In this document: piece after piece, positions 17,861-28,214 of the stretch
How positions within the stretch are numbered: position 1 is the stretch's first letter
How the letters are laid out: every line of letters starts with the position of its first letter
Source of the DNA: Candidatus Saccharimonadota bacterium
GTDB taxonomy: Bacteria; Patescibacteriota; Saccharimonadia; Saccharimonadales; Saccharimonadaceae
DNA length: 64,000 bases
Reading direction: 5' to 3'
Assembly (NCBI GenBank): GCA_027312225.1
Contig: DAICXK010000004.1
Location: 1-64,000 of the forward strand
The notes under the pieces: generated by a model
What the model was told of the DNA's origin: nothing
Seen by the model: only the letters and a program-made list of their open reading frames with translations
The model's database searches: none
Program-made: the position numbers and the translations under genes

Positions 17861-20263
17861 ATGAAAAAACTATTTGCCGCGCTAGCCAGCGCGCCAAAAC
17901 GAACTGCGGGATTGCTTACTATGCTTGCCGCGGCCGTTATCGTTCCCTCCGTCCTTTGGGCGTGGGGACCAGAACGACCAACCTATACATATGCGAAGCC
18001 TGCGCCGCATGTGACATTTAACTCAATTGTCGACAATCCAAGTGTTGGCGACGAGCGAAACTTTGTTCGCATCCGCGAAGTTGCAAACGGAACAAATTTC
18101 CGTGACGACGTGAGCCTACAAGCAGGAAAAACCTACGAAGTGATGGTATTCTATCACAACAATGCTGCCGCTAACTTAAACGAAAGCGGCAAAGGTATTG
18201 CAAAAGATGTAACAGCACGCGTCCAGATGCCTGGACGTTTGGCTGCCGGTGAAACCGCTACTATTACCGGTTTCATCAGCGCATCAAATGCAACACCACA
18301 GACTGTATGGGATAACGCTCGAGCTACTACATCTGATGCAGTAGCCCTTCGTTACGTACCTGGATCTGCGAAGATTGCAAGTAGCAACGGTGCTGTCAAT
18401 GGAAGCGCCCTCTCAAGTAATCTTCTAACAAGTGGTGTCAAGCTTGGATATAACAAACTTGATGGTACGCTTCCTGGCTGTAACGAATACTCCGGTTACA
18501 TTACGTATCGATTTGTCGTTGACAAGCCAGATTTCACCCTTGATAAGCAAGTTAGTGTTGATGGTGGTAAGACTTGGACTGAATCTGCAAAGACAACTCC
18601 AGGTAGCACCATCCAATACCGCTTGATTTACAAGAACACTGGTACAGTCCAGCAAGACAATGTCATCCTAAAGGATGAATTACCTGCTGGTGTTACATAT
18701 GTCCCTGGTAGCAGTCAGATTGCGAACGCAAAAACTGGCGGTGTCTACAAGAGCACCGTTGATGGCATCACCGGATCGGGTGGCTACAAGATTGGATCGT
18801 TTACCCCTGGAAGCAATAACTATTTCAAATTTAGCGCTAAGGTCGGGGCAAACAGCACCCTTGCAAAGTGTGGCGACAATAAGCTCACCAACAAGGTGAT
18901 TGCCTACACCGAAAACGGTAGCAAAAGCGATACTGCCGATGTTACTGTTCCAAAAGACTGTCCACCAACACCAAAGTATACCTGTGACAGTCTCACCGTA
19001 AAGAAGTTGGAACGAACCAAGTTCGAGTTCACTACTGCTTACACGGTTGAGAACGCAACGTTCAAACACGTTACCTACGTCGTTAAGAACGCTGCTGGCA
19101 CCGAAGTATACCGTGGCCAAAACCGTGTATTTACTACCGAAACGGTTGGTACATACACTGTTGAAGCGTTTGTTACCGTCACAGTAAACGGTACCGACAA
19201 GACAGTTACCAGTGCAAAATGTAAGGGTACCTTTGAAGTGACCAAAAAGCCTGTCGAACCAAAGCCAGGTGTTACAATCACCAAAAAGGTAAATGGCGAA
19301 GACCGAAAGACCGTTGCCATTAACCAAGAGTTCACGTATCAGTTGACTGTAAAGAATACTGGTAACGTTACTCTTACAAACGTAAAAGTAACCGATGCTG
19401 CACCTGCCGGCGTACAGTTTATTTCTGCCGACAAGGGCGTCATCTCAAACAACGCGTGGAGCTACACGATTCCAGAACTTAAGGTTGGCGAAAGTATTAA
19501 CTTTGCTATCAAGGCAAAAGCAACCAAGTCAAATCTTACAGGCATCAAGAACACTGCATGTGTTGATGCACCGCAAGTTCCTGGAACCCCAGACGACTGT
19601 GATGATGCAACGATTGTCGTACCACCAACACCTGTACCTGGCGTGAAGATCGACAAGAAGGTTGATGGTGTCGAGCACAAGAAGGTAACCGTAAATCAAG
19701 AGTTTACCTACCAAATTGTTGTTCGTAACACTGGCACGATGGACCTCAAGGATGTAAAGGTATCTGATAATGCACCTGCGCATGTTCAGTTTGTCTCTGC
19801 TAATGCAGGAACCATCGCTGATAACAAGTGGAACCATGTAATCCCAGAACTTAAGGTTGGCCAAAGCGTCAGCTTTGCTATCAAAGCGAAAGTAACTAAG
19901 GAAGTAGAAGGTGTCATTACTAACACTGCATGTGTTGATGCGCCGCAAGTTCCCGGTACTCCAGATGACTGCGATGATGCAACAGTCGAAGTTCCAAAAA
20001 CACCTACCCCACCTGTCGATGAAGACATCAAGGTATGTGATCTTGAGACAAAGACAATCATCACTATCAAGAAGTCTGAGTTTGACGAGACCAAGCACAC
20101 CGAAGACCTTTCAGAGTGTGCTGAAGCCCCAACCCCAGAAGTTCCAACCGAGCTACCAACAACTGGTCTCTCTGAAGGAATCATGGCGTTCGCAGGACTT
20201 GGCTCGTTGGCACTTAGCGTTACTTACTACGCTATCAGCCGCCGAAGCCTTGGCAACCTATAA
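17861..20263 (+). CDS. LPXTG-type surface protein with DUF11-like tandem domains
   Basis: GAAAGGAG ribosome-binding site, signal peptide, repeated CVDAPQVPGTPDDCDDAT...PGV(T/K)I(T/D)KKV(N/D)G blocks, C-terminal LPTTGLSEGIMAFAGLGSLALSVTYYAISRR. Confidence 0.85.
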   Translation: MKKLFAALASAPKRTAGLLTMLAAAVIVPSVLWAWGPERPTYTYAKPAPHVTFNSIVDNPSVGDERNFVRIREVANGTNFRDDVSLQAGKTYEVMVFYHNNAAANLNESGKGIAKDVTARVQMPGRLAAGETATITGFISASNATPQTVWDNARATTSDAVALRYVPGSAKIASSNGAVNGSALSSNLLTSGVKLGYNKLDGTLPGCNEYSGYITYRFVVDKPDFTLDKQVSVDGGKTWTESAKTTPGSTIQYRLIYKNTGTVQQDNVILKDELPAGVTYVPGSSQIANAKTGGVYKSTVDGITGSGGYKIGSFTPGSNNYFKFSAKVGANSTLAKCGDNKLTNKVIAYTENGSKSDTADVTVPKDCPPTPKYTCDSLTVKKLERTKFEFTTAYTVENATFKHVTYVVKNAAGTEVYRGQNRVFTTETVGTYTVEAFVTVTVNGTDKTVTSAKCKGTFEVTKKPVEPKPGVTITKKVNGEDRKTVAINQEFTYQLTVKNTGNVTLTNVKVTDAAPAGVQFISADKGVISNNAWSYTIPELKVGESINFAIKAKATKSNLTGIKNTACVDAPQVPGTPDDCDDATIVVPPTPVPGVKIDKKVDGVEHKKVTVNQEFTYQIVVRNTGTMDLKDVKVSDNAPAHVQFVSANAGTIADNKWNHVIPELKVGQSVSFAIKAKVTKEVEGVITNTACVDAPQVPGTPDDCDDATVEVPKTPTPPVDEDIKVCDLETKTIITIKKSEFDETKHTEDLSECAEAPTPEVPTELPTTGLSEGIMAFAGLGSLALSVTYYAISRRSLGNL

Positions 20264-20311
20264 CCCGAGTCTGACCGCTCCTCACTGTTTAGCGATCAGC
20301 TCGACACATCA

Positions 20312-20346
20312 ATACCCCCTGTTTGTATAGCAGGGGGTATTTTTGC
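20312..20346 (+). terminator. Rho-independent terminator
   Basis: ATACCCCCTGtttgtatagCAGGGGGTATTTTT. Confidence 0.85.
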
Positions 20347-20361
20347 TATTATAGTTTTATT

Positions 20362-20583
20362 ATGGCGAAGCAGAAGAAAAAGCGTAACAAAAAATACAGC
20401 GGCTCGGATGCCGCTATGACTCGCCCATCAATCACACGAGTCGAGGCCGTACAGCGCAGCAACATTGGTCAATGGTGGCACGATCATAAACGCATTACCA
20501 AACCTCTTCTTATTGCTGGCGCCGTCATCCTACTTATCGTCTGGCTTATCATCGAGCTGATTCGCATCATCGCGAACGCGTAG
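20362..20583 (+). CDS. Small single-TM protein with basic N-terminus
   Basis: MAKQKKKRNKKYSG...ITKPLLIAGAVILLIVWLIIELIRIIANA. Confidence 0.65.
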   Translation: MAKQKKKRNKKYSGSDAAMTRPSITRVEAVQRSNIGQWWHDHKRITKPLLIAGAVILLIVWLIIELIRIIANA

Positions 20584-22725
20584 CCGTTCGAGTGGCAAAC
20601 GAAACCCAAAGGTGCTCCCCTTGCCTTCAACTGATGAAAATACCACCGATCCACCATGTTCCGTGATGACTCGTTTTGCAAGGTACAATCCTACGCCTGT
20701 ACCATCAGGCCGCTGTTTACGAGCATTCGAAGCCCGGTAAAACTTTGTAAATAACCGTGCCTGCTCTTCTTCTGGAACTCCGATGCCAGTATCTTTCACC
20801 TGCAGTACGACATCCTCGCCCTCAACCTCTAGCGATACCTTAATCTCCGTGCCTGGACGCGAATAATAAAGAGCATTATCCGAAAAGTTCATGATTACCT
20901 GGCGGATCTTCCCTTCATCAAGCAGTAGCTTTGGAAGCGACTGTGGTTTCTTGTATCGGAATGCCAAGTCTCGCCCACTCGCACTTATCTTCAAGCTATC
21001 TAGTTCCTGTCCGACCACTTTTGCAAGATCGACCGGGCGCTTGTCAATTGCAAACGTACCCGTCTGCAGGCGCGACACGTTAAGGAAATCGTTGATGAGA
21101 TGAACCATACGTTCGCTACTGACAAATGCCTCCGTCAAAAACTTTCTCTGCATCGGTGTAATCTCTCCTGCGTCACCCTCAAGAATCATATCGACATAGC
21201 CCTTGATACTCGTAAGTGGCGTGCGGAGCTGATGGCTTGCCATACTAATAAACTCGTCCTTCGCCTCATCAAGTTTGCGTAGCTGAGCGTTACTAAGACG
21301 CAATTCTTTCGTCGCCTCGTTAACGCGCTGTTGTAGCGTTTCGTTCAGTTCGCGGATCTCTTCAACTGATAGCGCATTCTGAATTGCAATCACCAATTCA
21401 TCGGCAACTGTTTCAAGTACCTCACGGTCACGACGCATGTATCGTCCCGATTGGTGCTCGTCCAGAAATACATACCCTAGGATACCGTCTGCCTGCTTAA
21501 GAGGGAGTACCAATTGCGCTCGATGCGAGACAAGGAACCTCTCGAGCTCATTGTCCCCTGCCAAGCTTATTTCATTACGATCAATGAGTAGCGTCCGAGC
21601 TTGCTTTACCCTCTCATCAAGCCATCTTAAATCCTGAAGAGGGACAGGTGAACGCCTGCGTTTACCCGATGCCACCATCTCATCCCCACGATAGACTAGG
21701 ATAACAACACCTTTGGACTTTAGGGTTGTTGCAAAAAGTGTCGCCATATTATTAAGCAGCTTGTGAAGCTCTGTTGTTTTTGTTAACGCTGCGCTTACCT
21801 GACGGTAGAATTGTTCGCGATGATACTGATGCCGATAAAATATCTGATTGGTGACACTGTCAAAGAAGCGCTTGATCGGCTGGAACGCGAATACAAGACA
21901 AAGCATAATAACCACATTAACGTTGTACTGCACGGAGGTTACTTCATCAGGCAATAACCACGTCGAAATCGCCGTCAGAGCAACCACATAGATGCCTGCT
22001 AAGGTAGCAAGAGTGCCGGTGTAGGCAAGTGTCCGTGCCACCGTCTGCCGAATATCAAACAACCCGTATCGCATAATCGCTACATAGACAATTGGCACAA
22101 ATACGAGCAGCCCTAGCGGGCCGATCCATATCAAATGGTAGTTTCCAAGACCTGGCAACACAAGGTTGTACAACATGCCGATTACCCCTGCAGATGCGTA
22201 CGCCCAAAACAGATAGTTCATTCGGGCGCGCTGTTTTGTCCGCGTGCGTGCAATAGAGCGGTATAGCAGCGTCACGCCGACCACGTAATACAGCGCAAAA
22301 TAGATAATATACCAGATGTACAACGCAGGATTTAATTCAGCAGTGTTCTGGCCCCCAACCGAGACCCCCGGCAACAACACCTCTGGGAGTAACCAAAGGC
22401 ATACCGCCCAGGCAAAGAACGGCAGACTCACCCAGGCAACAAAAGATTGCCTGGGAGCTTCTTGTTTATACGCCGTATAACCCAATAGAAACGCTGCAAG
22501 CGCAATCAGAGCGGCAGCAATGTAATACGCCGAAGCCGCAGCTACCAAGGTCGTTTCAGACGTAGCCGCCAGAAACAAGGCGACACCAAATGCCCAAGCC
22601 GAAGTACCAATCGTCGTCATCAAAAAGAAGCGCGCTTCGGGAATCCGTCCCCACTGGGGGATCGATAACGCACCCAAAGCAAGTGACAACGCACCTGCGA
22701 CCAGTAGCCCCACCTCTATCAACAT
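20530..22725 (-). CDS. Membrane sensor histidine kinase
   Basis: Multi-TM N-terminus, GAF-like region, FISMASHQLRTPLTSIKGYVDMI (H box), VIMNFSDNALYYS (N box), DGTGVGLYLAKRVITEHGG (G box). Confidence 0.9.
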   Translation of the reverse strand: MLIEVGLLVAGALSLALGALSIPQWGRIPEARFFLMTTIGTSAWAFGVALFLAATSETTLVAAASAYYIAAALIALAAFLLGYTAYKQEAPRQSFVAWVSLPFFAWAVCLWLLPEVLLPGVSVGGQNTAELNPALYIWYIIYFALYYVVGVTLLYRSIARTRTKQRARMNYLFWAYASAGVIGMLYNLVLPGLGNYHLIWIGPLGLLVFVPIVYVAIMRYGLFDIRQTVARTLAYTGTLATLAGIYVVALTAISTWLLPDEVTSVQYNVNVVIMLCLVFAFQPIKRFFDSVTNQIFYRHQYHREQFYRQVSAALTKTTELHKLLNNMATLFATTLKSKGVVILVYRGDEMVASGKRRRSPVPLQDLRWLDERVKQARTLLIDRNEISLAGDNELERFLVSHRAQLVLPLKQADGILGYVFLDEHQSGRYMRRDREVLETVADELVIAIQNALSVEEIRELNETLQQRVNEATKELRLSNAQLRKLDEAKDEFISMASHQLRTPLTSIKGYVDMILEGDAGEITPMQRKFLTEAFVSSERMVHLINDFLNVSRLQTGTFAIDKRPVDLAKVVGQELDSLKISASGRDLAFRYKKPQSLPKLLLDEGKIRQVIMNFSDNALYYSRPGTEIKVSLEVEGEDVVLQVKDTGIGVPEEEQARLFTKFYRASNARKQRPDGTGVGLYLAKRVITEHGGSVVFSSVEGKGSTFGFRLPLERLRVRDDANQLDDKPDDK

Positions 22726-22726
22726 A

Positions 22727-23842
22727 CTATTCCTCTGGCTTCCTTAACTGATAAATTGCATACGCCCCGTCATCAGGGCAGTAAACATCCAGTTCACCGT
22801 CAAGTTGTGCATCATCAAATATCTGGACCATTTCTTCAATCGAACGTGGCTTGATATGCGGCCACTGAATGACATCAAGCGTAAATGCAAGTTGAGGATG
22901 GGATTTGAGCATATTTCCTATCACTAGGATACCACCGGGACGGACCAATTCGTATGAATTCTGCAAGAACGTTCGAGCTCCTGCTAACTTGGTCTTCGTT
23001 TTAATGACGTTGCCATACGTATATGGCCAGTCATCAGCCTTAAGATATTCAACCAGCCCTACCGCATCGACCACATCAAACTGTCCTGCAGGAAGATGCT
23101 TCTGGCGCAGCGTACGAGATAATGCGTTTGAGGCAAAATCATGCATCCGCCTGCCAGTATCGGACCTCGTCATTCCCCGCAAACGCAAGATATTCATATT
23201 CATCGTTTCTAGCGACCCAGCCAAACCAGCCGTTGCTGCATATTCCTCGGCCAACCGCAACGCTTCTTGGTCTTTATCAACCAGTGTCATACGTGGCGTC
23301 ACACCGTGCTCTGAGGTAAGATTCCTTGCCGTCGCAATAATAGGTTGCGCGGCCCCAGATGCCAAGCTTAACCACTCCACCTGCCTATCATGACGTACCG
23401 ACTCGTCTGTCAGCAGTTCACCCACGACTGCGGCTCGGCTGCGAATACCCCTACCATCAGTGATATTACGGAACCAATCCCCCAACAAGGGATGAAGCGG
23501 TTTACCATTAGCAAGCGTTTCTTTGGACGGATCATACAATGAGTCCAGCGCGGCAGCGGTTGGCACAAGGTCAAGCCAGTCATTGAACGTTGGCAACCTG
23601 TCGATCAATGCTCGTGTGGCTGGATTACCCACACGATCAATTGCGTTCAAACGTTTACGCGCAAAATCCGTTTGCGTATGTCCGTAGTGGGCCAGCCCTT
23701 GATCGGCCAATTCTTCAAGAGCATTATTTACTTCCTCAAATGAATCCGAAACAAACGGGTCATCATACGTGAATTCATGCACTCGGTAATCGCGCGGCAC
23801 ATAGTGGTCGTAATGTACACGCTCGGTAGAATTGGCTTTCAT
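22727..23842 (-). CDS. SAM-dependent methyltransferase-like protein
   Basis: VEWLSLASGAAQPIIATARNL, GQFDVVDAVGLVEYL, LVRPGGILVIGNML. Confidence 0.65.
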   Translation of the reverse strand: MKANSTERVHYDHYVPRDYRVHEFTYDDPFVSDSFEEVNNALEELADQGLAHYGHTQTDFARKRLNAIDRVGNPATRALIDRLPTFNDWLDLVPTAAALDSLYDPSKETLANGKPLHPLLGDWFRNITDGRGIRSRAAVVGELLTDESVRHDRQVEWLSLASGAAQPIIATARNLTSEHGVTPRMTLVDKDQEALRLAEEYAATAGLAGSLETMNMNILRLRGMTRSDTGRRMHDFASNALSRTLRQKHLPAGQFDVVDAVGLVEYLKADDWPYTYGNVIKTKTKLAGARTFLQNSYELVRPGGILVIGNMLKSHPQLAFTLDVIQWPHIKPRSIEEMVQIFDDAQLDGELDVYCPDDGAYAIYQLRKPEE

Positions 23843-23889
23843 AATCCTTACTATACCGTAACGGTGATAATTCGTGCTATACTTTAGCC

Positions 23890-24267
23890 ATGACAAAGAT
23901 AGCCATTATCGAAGATGACGCCGTCATCAATCAGATGTACCGCATGAAATTTGAAGCAGCGGGCTTTCACGTTGAGGTAGCAGATAATGGTGTCCGTGGC
24001 GTTGCCATGGTTGCAGCTTTTAAACCTGACATTATCCTTCTTGATATCGGTATGCCAGAAATGCAAGGCGACGAAGCACTGGCCGAAATTCGTAAGGATC
24101 CTGCCAGCAAAAATACCCCTGTTATTATCCTCACAAACCTTGGCGAGGAAGAGGCCCCAAAGACTCTGCGTGGCCTCGGCATTCATAGTTACATCGTCAA
24201 AGCCGACCTGACCCCCCGACAAGTCGTTGCACGCGTCAAAGACGCATTGGGACTGACCGAGGAGTAG
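23890..24267 (+). CDS. Response regulator receiver protein
   Basis: KIAIIEDDAVINQMYRMKFEAAG, DIILLDIGMPEMQGDEAL, PVIILTNL. Confidence 0.93.
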   Translation: MTKIAIIEDDAVINQMYRMKFEAAGFHVEVADNGVRGVAMVAAFKPDIILLDIGMPEMQGDEALAEIRKDPASKNTPVIILTNLGEEEAPKTLRGLGIHSYIVKADLTPRQVVARVKDALGLTEE

Positions 24268-24275
24268 TTTTAATT

Positions 24276-25094
24276 TTACTGGTTGTTTTTCTCGGCGACT
24301 CTTCGTGCTGCCGTAATGACGTTATCTAGCAGCGCCGCAATAGTAAGCGGACCCACGCCACCCTTGTTTGGCGTAATGGTAATATCATCACGCTCGCGAA
24401 CCCGCGGATCAATATCGCCAATCACCACGCCCTCTTCGCTGGCAGTACCAGCATCTACAAGTACTGCATCCGCCTTTACCATGTCAGGCGTAATCAGACG
24501 CGGCACACCAGTTGCCGTTACAATCACGTCATGCTGGCGCAGCTGCTGACCCATACCAGTATGCGAGCTGTTGTAGACGGTGACATTATAGTTACTTGCC
24601 TTCCACATGCGTGCTAATGGCGCACCAACAAGCCTTCCCTCACCGACAATTGCAATACTCTTGCTGGCTAGATCAACACTGTAGGCCGCCAACAGCCAAC
24701 TGATTGCAATCGGTGTTGCGGGGTCAAAAGCTGGGGCGGGGCCAAGGCCGTCAACATCTTTATCGGACGAGACGCGCGCCAATACTTCATCAGTTACCGT
24801 CTGGTCTTCAAGCGGTAATTGGATGATGATACCGTGAACATCATCACGTCCGTTGAGTGTGTCGATCGTCGCCAACACCTCGCCCGAAGAGACTTTGTGT
24901 AGTTCAAACTCAACAAGGATATCTTCGGCATACCGCCCCTTTAAACGAACATACGTGTCAATGACGGGGTTATCGATCGTTTGCACGACAGCAAGACGCG
25001 GAATAACCTTCCACTGTTGACGGAGGTTGCGAACTTGTTTCGCCTGGCGTTCTTTCACAAACAGCGCGATGTCTGATCCATTGAGTAGTTTCAT
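24276..25094 (-). CDS. folD: Methylenetetrahydrofolate dehydrogenase/cyclohydrolase
   Basis: DDVHGIIIQLPLED, DKDVDGLGP, TPNKGGVGPLTIAALLDNVI. Confidence 0.94.
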   Translation of the reverse strand: MKLLNGSDIALFVKERQAKQVRNLRQQWKVIPRLAVVQTIDNPVIDTYVRLKGRYAEDILVEFELHKVSSGEVLATIDTLNGRDDVHGIIIQLPLEDQTVTDEVLARVSSDKDVDGLGPAPAFDPATPIAISWLLAAYSVDLASKSIAIVGEGRLVGAPLARMWKASNYNVTVYNSSHTGMGQQLRQHDVIVTATGVPRLITPDMVKADAVLVDAGTASEEGVVIGDIDPRVRERDDITITPNKGGVGPLTIAALLDNVITAARRVAEKNNQ

Positions 25095-25216
25095 CTGTAC
25101 CAGTGTAACAAATCAGTCATATATTGACAAATGTCCAATATATGTGCTATAATCAAAAGATAGAGTAGGTGTATTTACACCTATCCTAGGTTTTGATATA
25201 CTTTTTAAGTGTTTAC

Positions 25217-25293
25217 GGGCCATTAGCTCAGCTGGTTAGAGCACCTGCCTCTTAAGCAGGGTGTCCTGAGTTCAAGTCTCAGATGGCCCTCCA
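25217..25293 (+). tRNA. tRNA-Lys(CTT), CCA encoded; anchor of the cassette array (junction J0)
   Basis: GGGCCATTAGCTCAGCTGGTTAGAGCACCTGCCTCTTAAGCAGGGTGTCCTGAGTTCAAGTCTCAGATGGCCCTCCA. Confidence 0.95.
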
Positions 25294-25332
25294 AGGTAAA
25301 AAGTCCTGTCGTAAGATAGGGCTTTTTACTTT
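25293..25332 (+). terminator. Terminator directly after tRNA-Lys
   Basis: AAGGTAAAAAGTCCT...AGGGCTTTTTACTTT. Confidence 0.75.
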
Positions 25333-25485
25333 GAAATAATCAAGTTGTTATGACTGACATATGGATACATTGAACCCAACCCAAATCTGCAACTGATTAC
25401 ATTACTCTTGCACGACAGCTTACTGCAATCATAATAAAATATCGCTCAAAAAAATGAGCGATATTTTGTCAGCGCAAGCGATGTT

Positions 25486-25935
25486 TTATCGGCTTCTACC
25501 GTAACCACCTTGGTGGCCACCTTCACCACTACCCCATTCATGGTCAGCTGAGTTTGCCGCGTGACGTTTTTCGCGCTCCGCAAGACGTTCCGTAATTTGT
25601 TCGGTAGTAAGTCCACGCGCTTCCCAGCGAGCTTTCGCGGCTGCTTCCATCTTTGTTCGAAAGTCCTCTTCGGTCATGCCTTTTTCTTTGGCAATTTGCG
25701 ACATTGTTTTAGTTTCGAGTGCGGTTTGTAGTTCTTCGACCGTCATACCGACTACACCAGCTCGTGATTCGAGTGATGCCTGGCGACCACCACCGTATCC
25801 TCTCCCACTGCCATTATACGACTGAACACCAGCTTGATTGCTAGTGCTATTTTGCGCAGCGACATTTAGGCTAGTGGCGCCAGCTACACCCACAACGGCG
25901 AGCACTGCGATACTTGCGATCAATATTTTATTCAT
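25486..25935 (-). CDS. Small secreted protein, DUF2680-like
   Basis: Signal peptide; MTVEELQTALETKTMSQIAKEKGMTEEDFRTKME; Gly/His-rich tail. Confidence 0.6.
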   Translation of the reverse strand: MNKILIASIAVLAVVGVAGATSLNVAAQNSTSNQAGVQSYNGSGRGYGGGRQASLESRAGVVGMTVEELQTALETKTMSQIAKEKGMTEEDFRTKMEAAAKARWEARGLTTEQITERLAEREKRHAANSADHEWGSGEGGHQGGYGRSR

Positions 25936-25994
25936 ATTACAAATCTCCTTTTTTAACTTATGTTTGCATATGTAGTACTACAATAGACGCAATA

Positions 25995-26486
25995 TTATTT
26001 CACTAAATTCGTTCTCTGCCAGCCAGATCCACGGTGAGTGTTTTGTATATCGTTTTGCTTACCTGAATGGAACGTACCCATGCCAAGAATAGAAAAACCC
26101 ACGCCTAGAACTATAGATATAAGCAAGAAAACTGTTAAGATTGTTGTGGTTTTTTGACGATATAGAGTGCCCTGCTTGCGAATAAGCCACACAGCAACAA
26201 CAGAAAGTATCGCTGCAAAAATCACCGTCCACCAAGGAAACGAACTTAGGACAGCGCCTAATTTAGCACGAGCCCCCCATGCCATCGTATCGGCAGTTTG
26301 AATTCTTATCCACATAAACACAACGTTCATTAGATACGCTACAATTAGGCTAGCAGCTATCGTCCCCGCCGCGGACAATACGAGCAAGGCTGCGAAATAC
26401 CACTGTGGGCGCATAGTAACATCACCATTTTTGATTTGCTCAATCACTGCTGCTGCCGTTGATTTATTCATAATAGGCTTTTTCAT
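25995..26486 (-). CDS. Two-TM protein, putative anti-sigma factor
   Basis: ATGA overlap with the sigma gene; hydrophobic segments. Confidence 0.6.
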   Translation of the reverse strand: MKKPIMNKSTAAAVIEQIKNGDVTMRPQWYFAALLVLSAAGTIAASLIVAYLMNVVFMWIRIQTADTMAWGARAKLGAVLSSFPWWTVIFAAILSVVAVWLIRKQGTLYRQKTTTILTVFLLISIVLGVGFSILGMGTFHSGKQNDIQNTHRGSGWQRTNLVK

Positions 26487-27043
26487 AGCGTCACCCCTTT
26501 CTGCTTGCATAATGTTCGTAACTTGATTTTTGCGCGAGACAACCAAACGCCAACGGTCGAACGCGGTATATGCAGCACATCGCTGACATCATCGTATTTC
26601 ATGCCCTCAAAGTATATAAGCTGTATAACCTCACGGTATTTCGGCTCTATTTCCTCCAGACATTCATGGACACGCTCCTTTAGCATACCGGCCTCAACAA
26701 GATCATCGAGGCGAGATTCATATGATTGGTCAGGCAAAGCCTGGATGTCTTCATCACAAATATGTTTGTTCTTTTTAACGATGTTCATAGCTTCATTGTG
26801 AGCGATTCTATAAATCCAAGAGCTAAATTTATAGCTAGGTTTATAGCTTCGTAGATTTTGGTATGCTTTAATGAACGTTTCTTGAACCGCGTCCTCGGCG
26901 GCGGCTTGGTCATGGATGAGGTAGATGACGTAGCGCAGCAATCTTGATTCGTACCGGGTCATGAGTGTGGCATAAGCATCGGCATCGCCTTCGATAACTT
27001 GGACTACGAGTACTTCATCGCTTACCTCTACGCTTTTTGCCAT
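26483..27043 (-). CDS. ECF RNA polymerase sigma factor (RpoE-like)
   Basis: YLIHDQAAAEDAVQETFIKAYQNLRSYKPSYKFSSWIYRIAHNEAMN; region 4 YDDVSDVLHIPRSTVGVWLSRAKIKLR. Confidence 0.92.
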   Translation of the reverse strand: MAKSVEVSDEVLVVQVIEGDADAYATLMTRYESRLLRYVIYLIHDQAAAEDAVQETFIKAYQNLRSYKPSYKFSSWIYRIAHNEAMNIVKKNKHICDEDIQALPDQSYESRLDDLVEAGMLKERVHECLEEIEPKYREVIQLIYFEGMKYDDVSDVLHIPRSTVGVWLSRAKIKLRTLCKQKGVTL

Positions 27044-27376
27044 AAGTACATGATATATCATTTGACGGAATGGCTGCTTAAACGGCTAACTTTGGTGTTT
27101 AGAAAGCAACACCCTAAAGTATCTAACCAAACTCATCCTATCGCTACGATATCTCCTTTTAGGTTTCTGAAGTTCATATGTGATACATAAAGAACGTTAA
27201 AATTATTTCAAGTTATTTTTTCAATCGAACATATTCCCTAAAATGAAATACAGATACTGTCTTCGGACGGAAGATGAAGCTACCAAGAGCCAAGAATCAT
27301 TAGCGGTTAATATAATAATAAGTCAATCAATTCTCTTTTAGGTTGATACGTAAAACTCCTTTGACATTCTAATTTT

Positions 27377-27406
27377 AGTTGCAACAGTGATACATATGTC
27401 CCTCCA
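27377..27406 (+). repeat. Cassette junction J1 left arm + core
   Basis: AGTTGCAACAGTGATACATATGTCCCTCCA, then ATATGGTTATGCTTAAA and hairpin. Confidence 0.8.
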
Positions 27407-27423
27407 ATATGGTTATGCTTAAA

Positions 27424-27446
27424 CTCCTCTGTTATGAGGAGTTTTT
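27424..27446 (+). terminator. Terminator hairpin in the J1 right arm
   Basis: ACTCCTCtgttatGAGGAGTTTTT. Confidence 0.75.
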
Positions 27447-27532
27447 CGTGTAACACGTATTGACATTTCAATGTATTTTTGTAATAATATAAAATGCTCA
27501 CGTACCCTATCAGCATTGGAGTTGAAAAGCTA

Positions 27533-28060
27533 ATGAGCAAGCTGACAGTCGTAAGAACCGAGCTTGCCGCAAACCCTGCGGTAAGCGTCGTCGAGGACCG
27601 CCAGAAGAACTTCATGTCCGCTGCTGGTTTGTGGAACCACTGGGTCGACATCATCGTCGTACCCGCCCATGGTCTCTACACAGCAGAGGAGCTTCAGAAG
27701 TTCATGGACGGTCTTGTCACGATCAAGCCGACGCAGTCCGACCACTTCTACCAGTACGACACCGGCATGGCGTTCGGCAAGCTCTACTTCGACGAGACGA
27801 TCGGCACGATCGTCACCACCGGCACCCAGACGATCACGATCACCGACCCCGATGTCGTCGCGCCCGACGACTACAAGGAAGGTGTCCTGACCGTCGACAA
27901 GTCCGGAACTGTCGACCTCAGGCGTCGGACGCTCCTCTGGGTCTACCCAGATGAACACTTCGCACGACGAGCCATCGAGCAGGATACCGACGTGTATGAC
28001 ACGCGAGAGCCGGTCACAGTTGGCGCTCGTCGTCGCGGATTCCTGCGTAGCCGGAGCTGA
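27533..28060 (+). CDS. GC-rich orphan cassette protein (MSKLTVVRTELAANPAVSVVEDRQKNFM...)
   Basis: ORF with G/C-ending codons; upstream TTGACA/AATAAT promoter at ~27459-27487 and GGAG. Confidence 0.7.
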   Translation: MSKLTVVRTELAANPAVSVVEDRQKNFMSAAGLWNHWVDIIVVPAHGLYTAEELQKFMDGLVTIKPTQSDHFYQYDTGMAFGKLYFDETIGTIVTTGTQTITITDPDVVAPDDYKEGVLTVDKSGTVDLRRRTLLWVYPDEHFARRAIEQDTDVYDTREPVTVGARRRGFLRSRS

Positions 28061-28184
28061 TCTCAGTGACGGCGTCAGCATCGAGCCGTTCAGGGACGGG
28101 CAAGAGCCCGCTCTCTGAGCGGCTCTTGTCATGTTTATCTTCGAGAATCTAGTTCATAGAAAACTGATTTTTCTCCGCGACAAT

Positions 28185-28214
28185 AGTTGCAATAGACTCC
28201 ACTATGGCCCTCCA
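28185..28214 (+). repeat. Cassette junction J2 left arm + core (overlaps recombinase stop)
   Basis: AGTTGCAATAGACTCCACTATGGCCCTCCA. Confidence 0.85.

Noticed and set aside
27307-27654. Minus ORF 115 aa across J1
   Set aside because: Crosses the junction and overlaps the GC-rich cassette gene start; no coding features.
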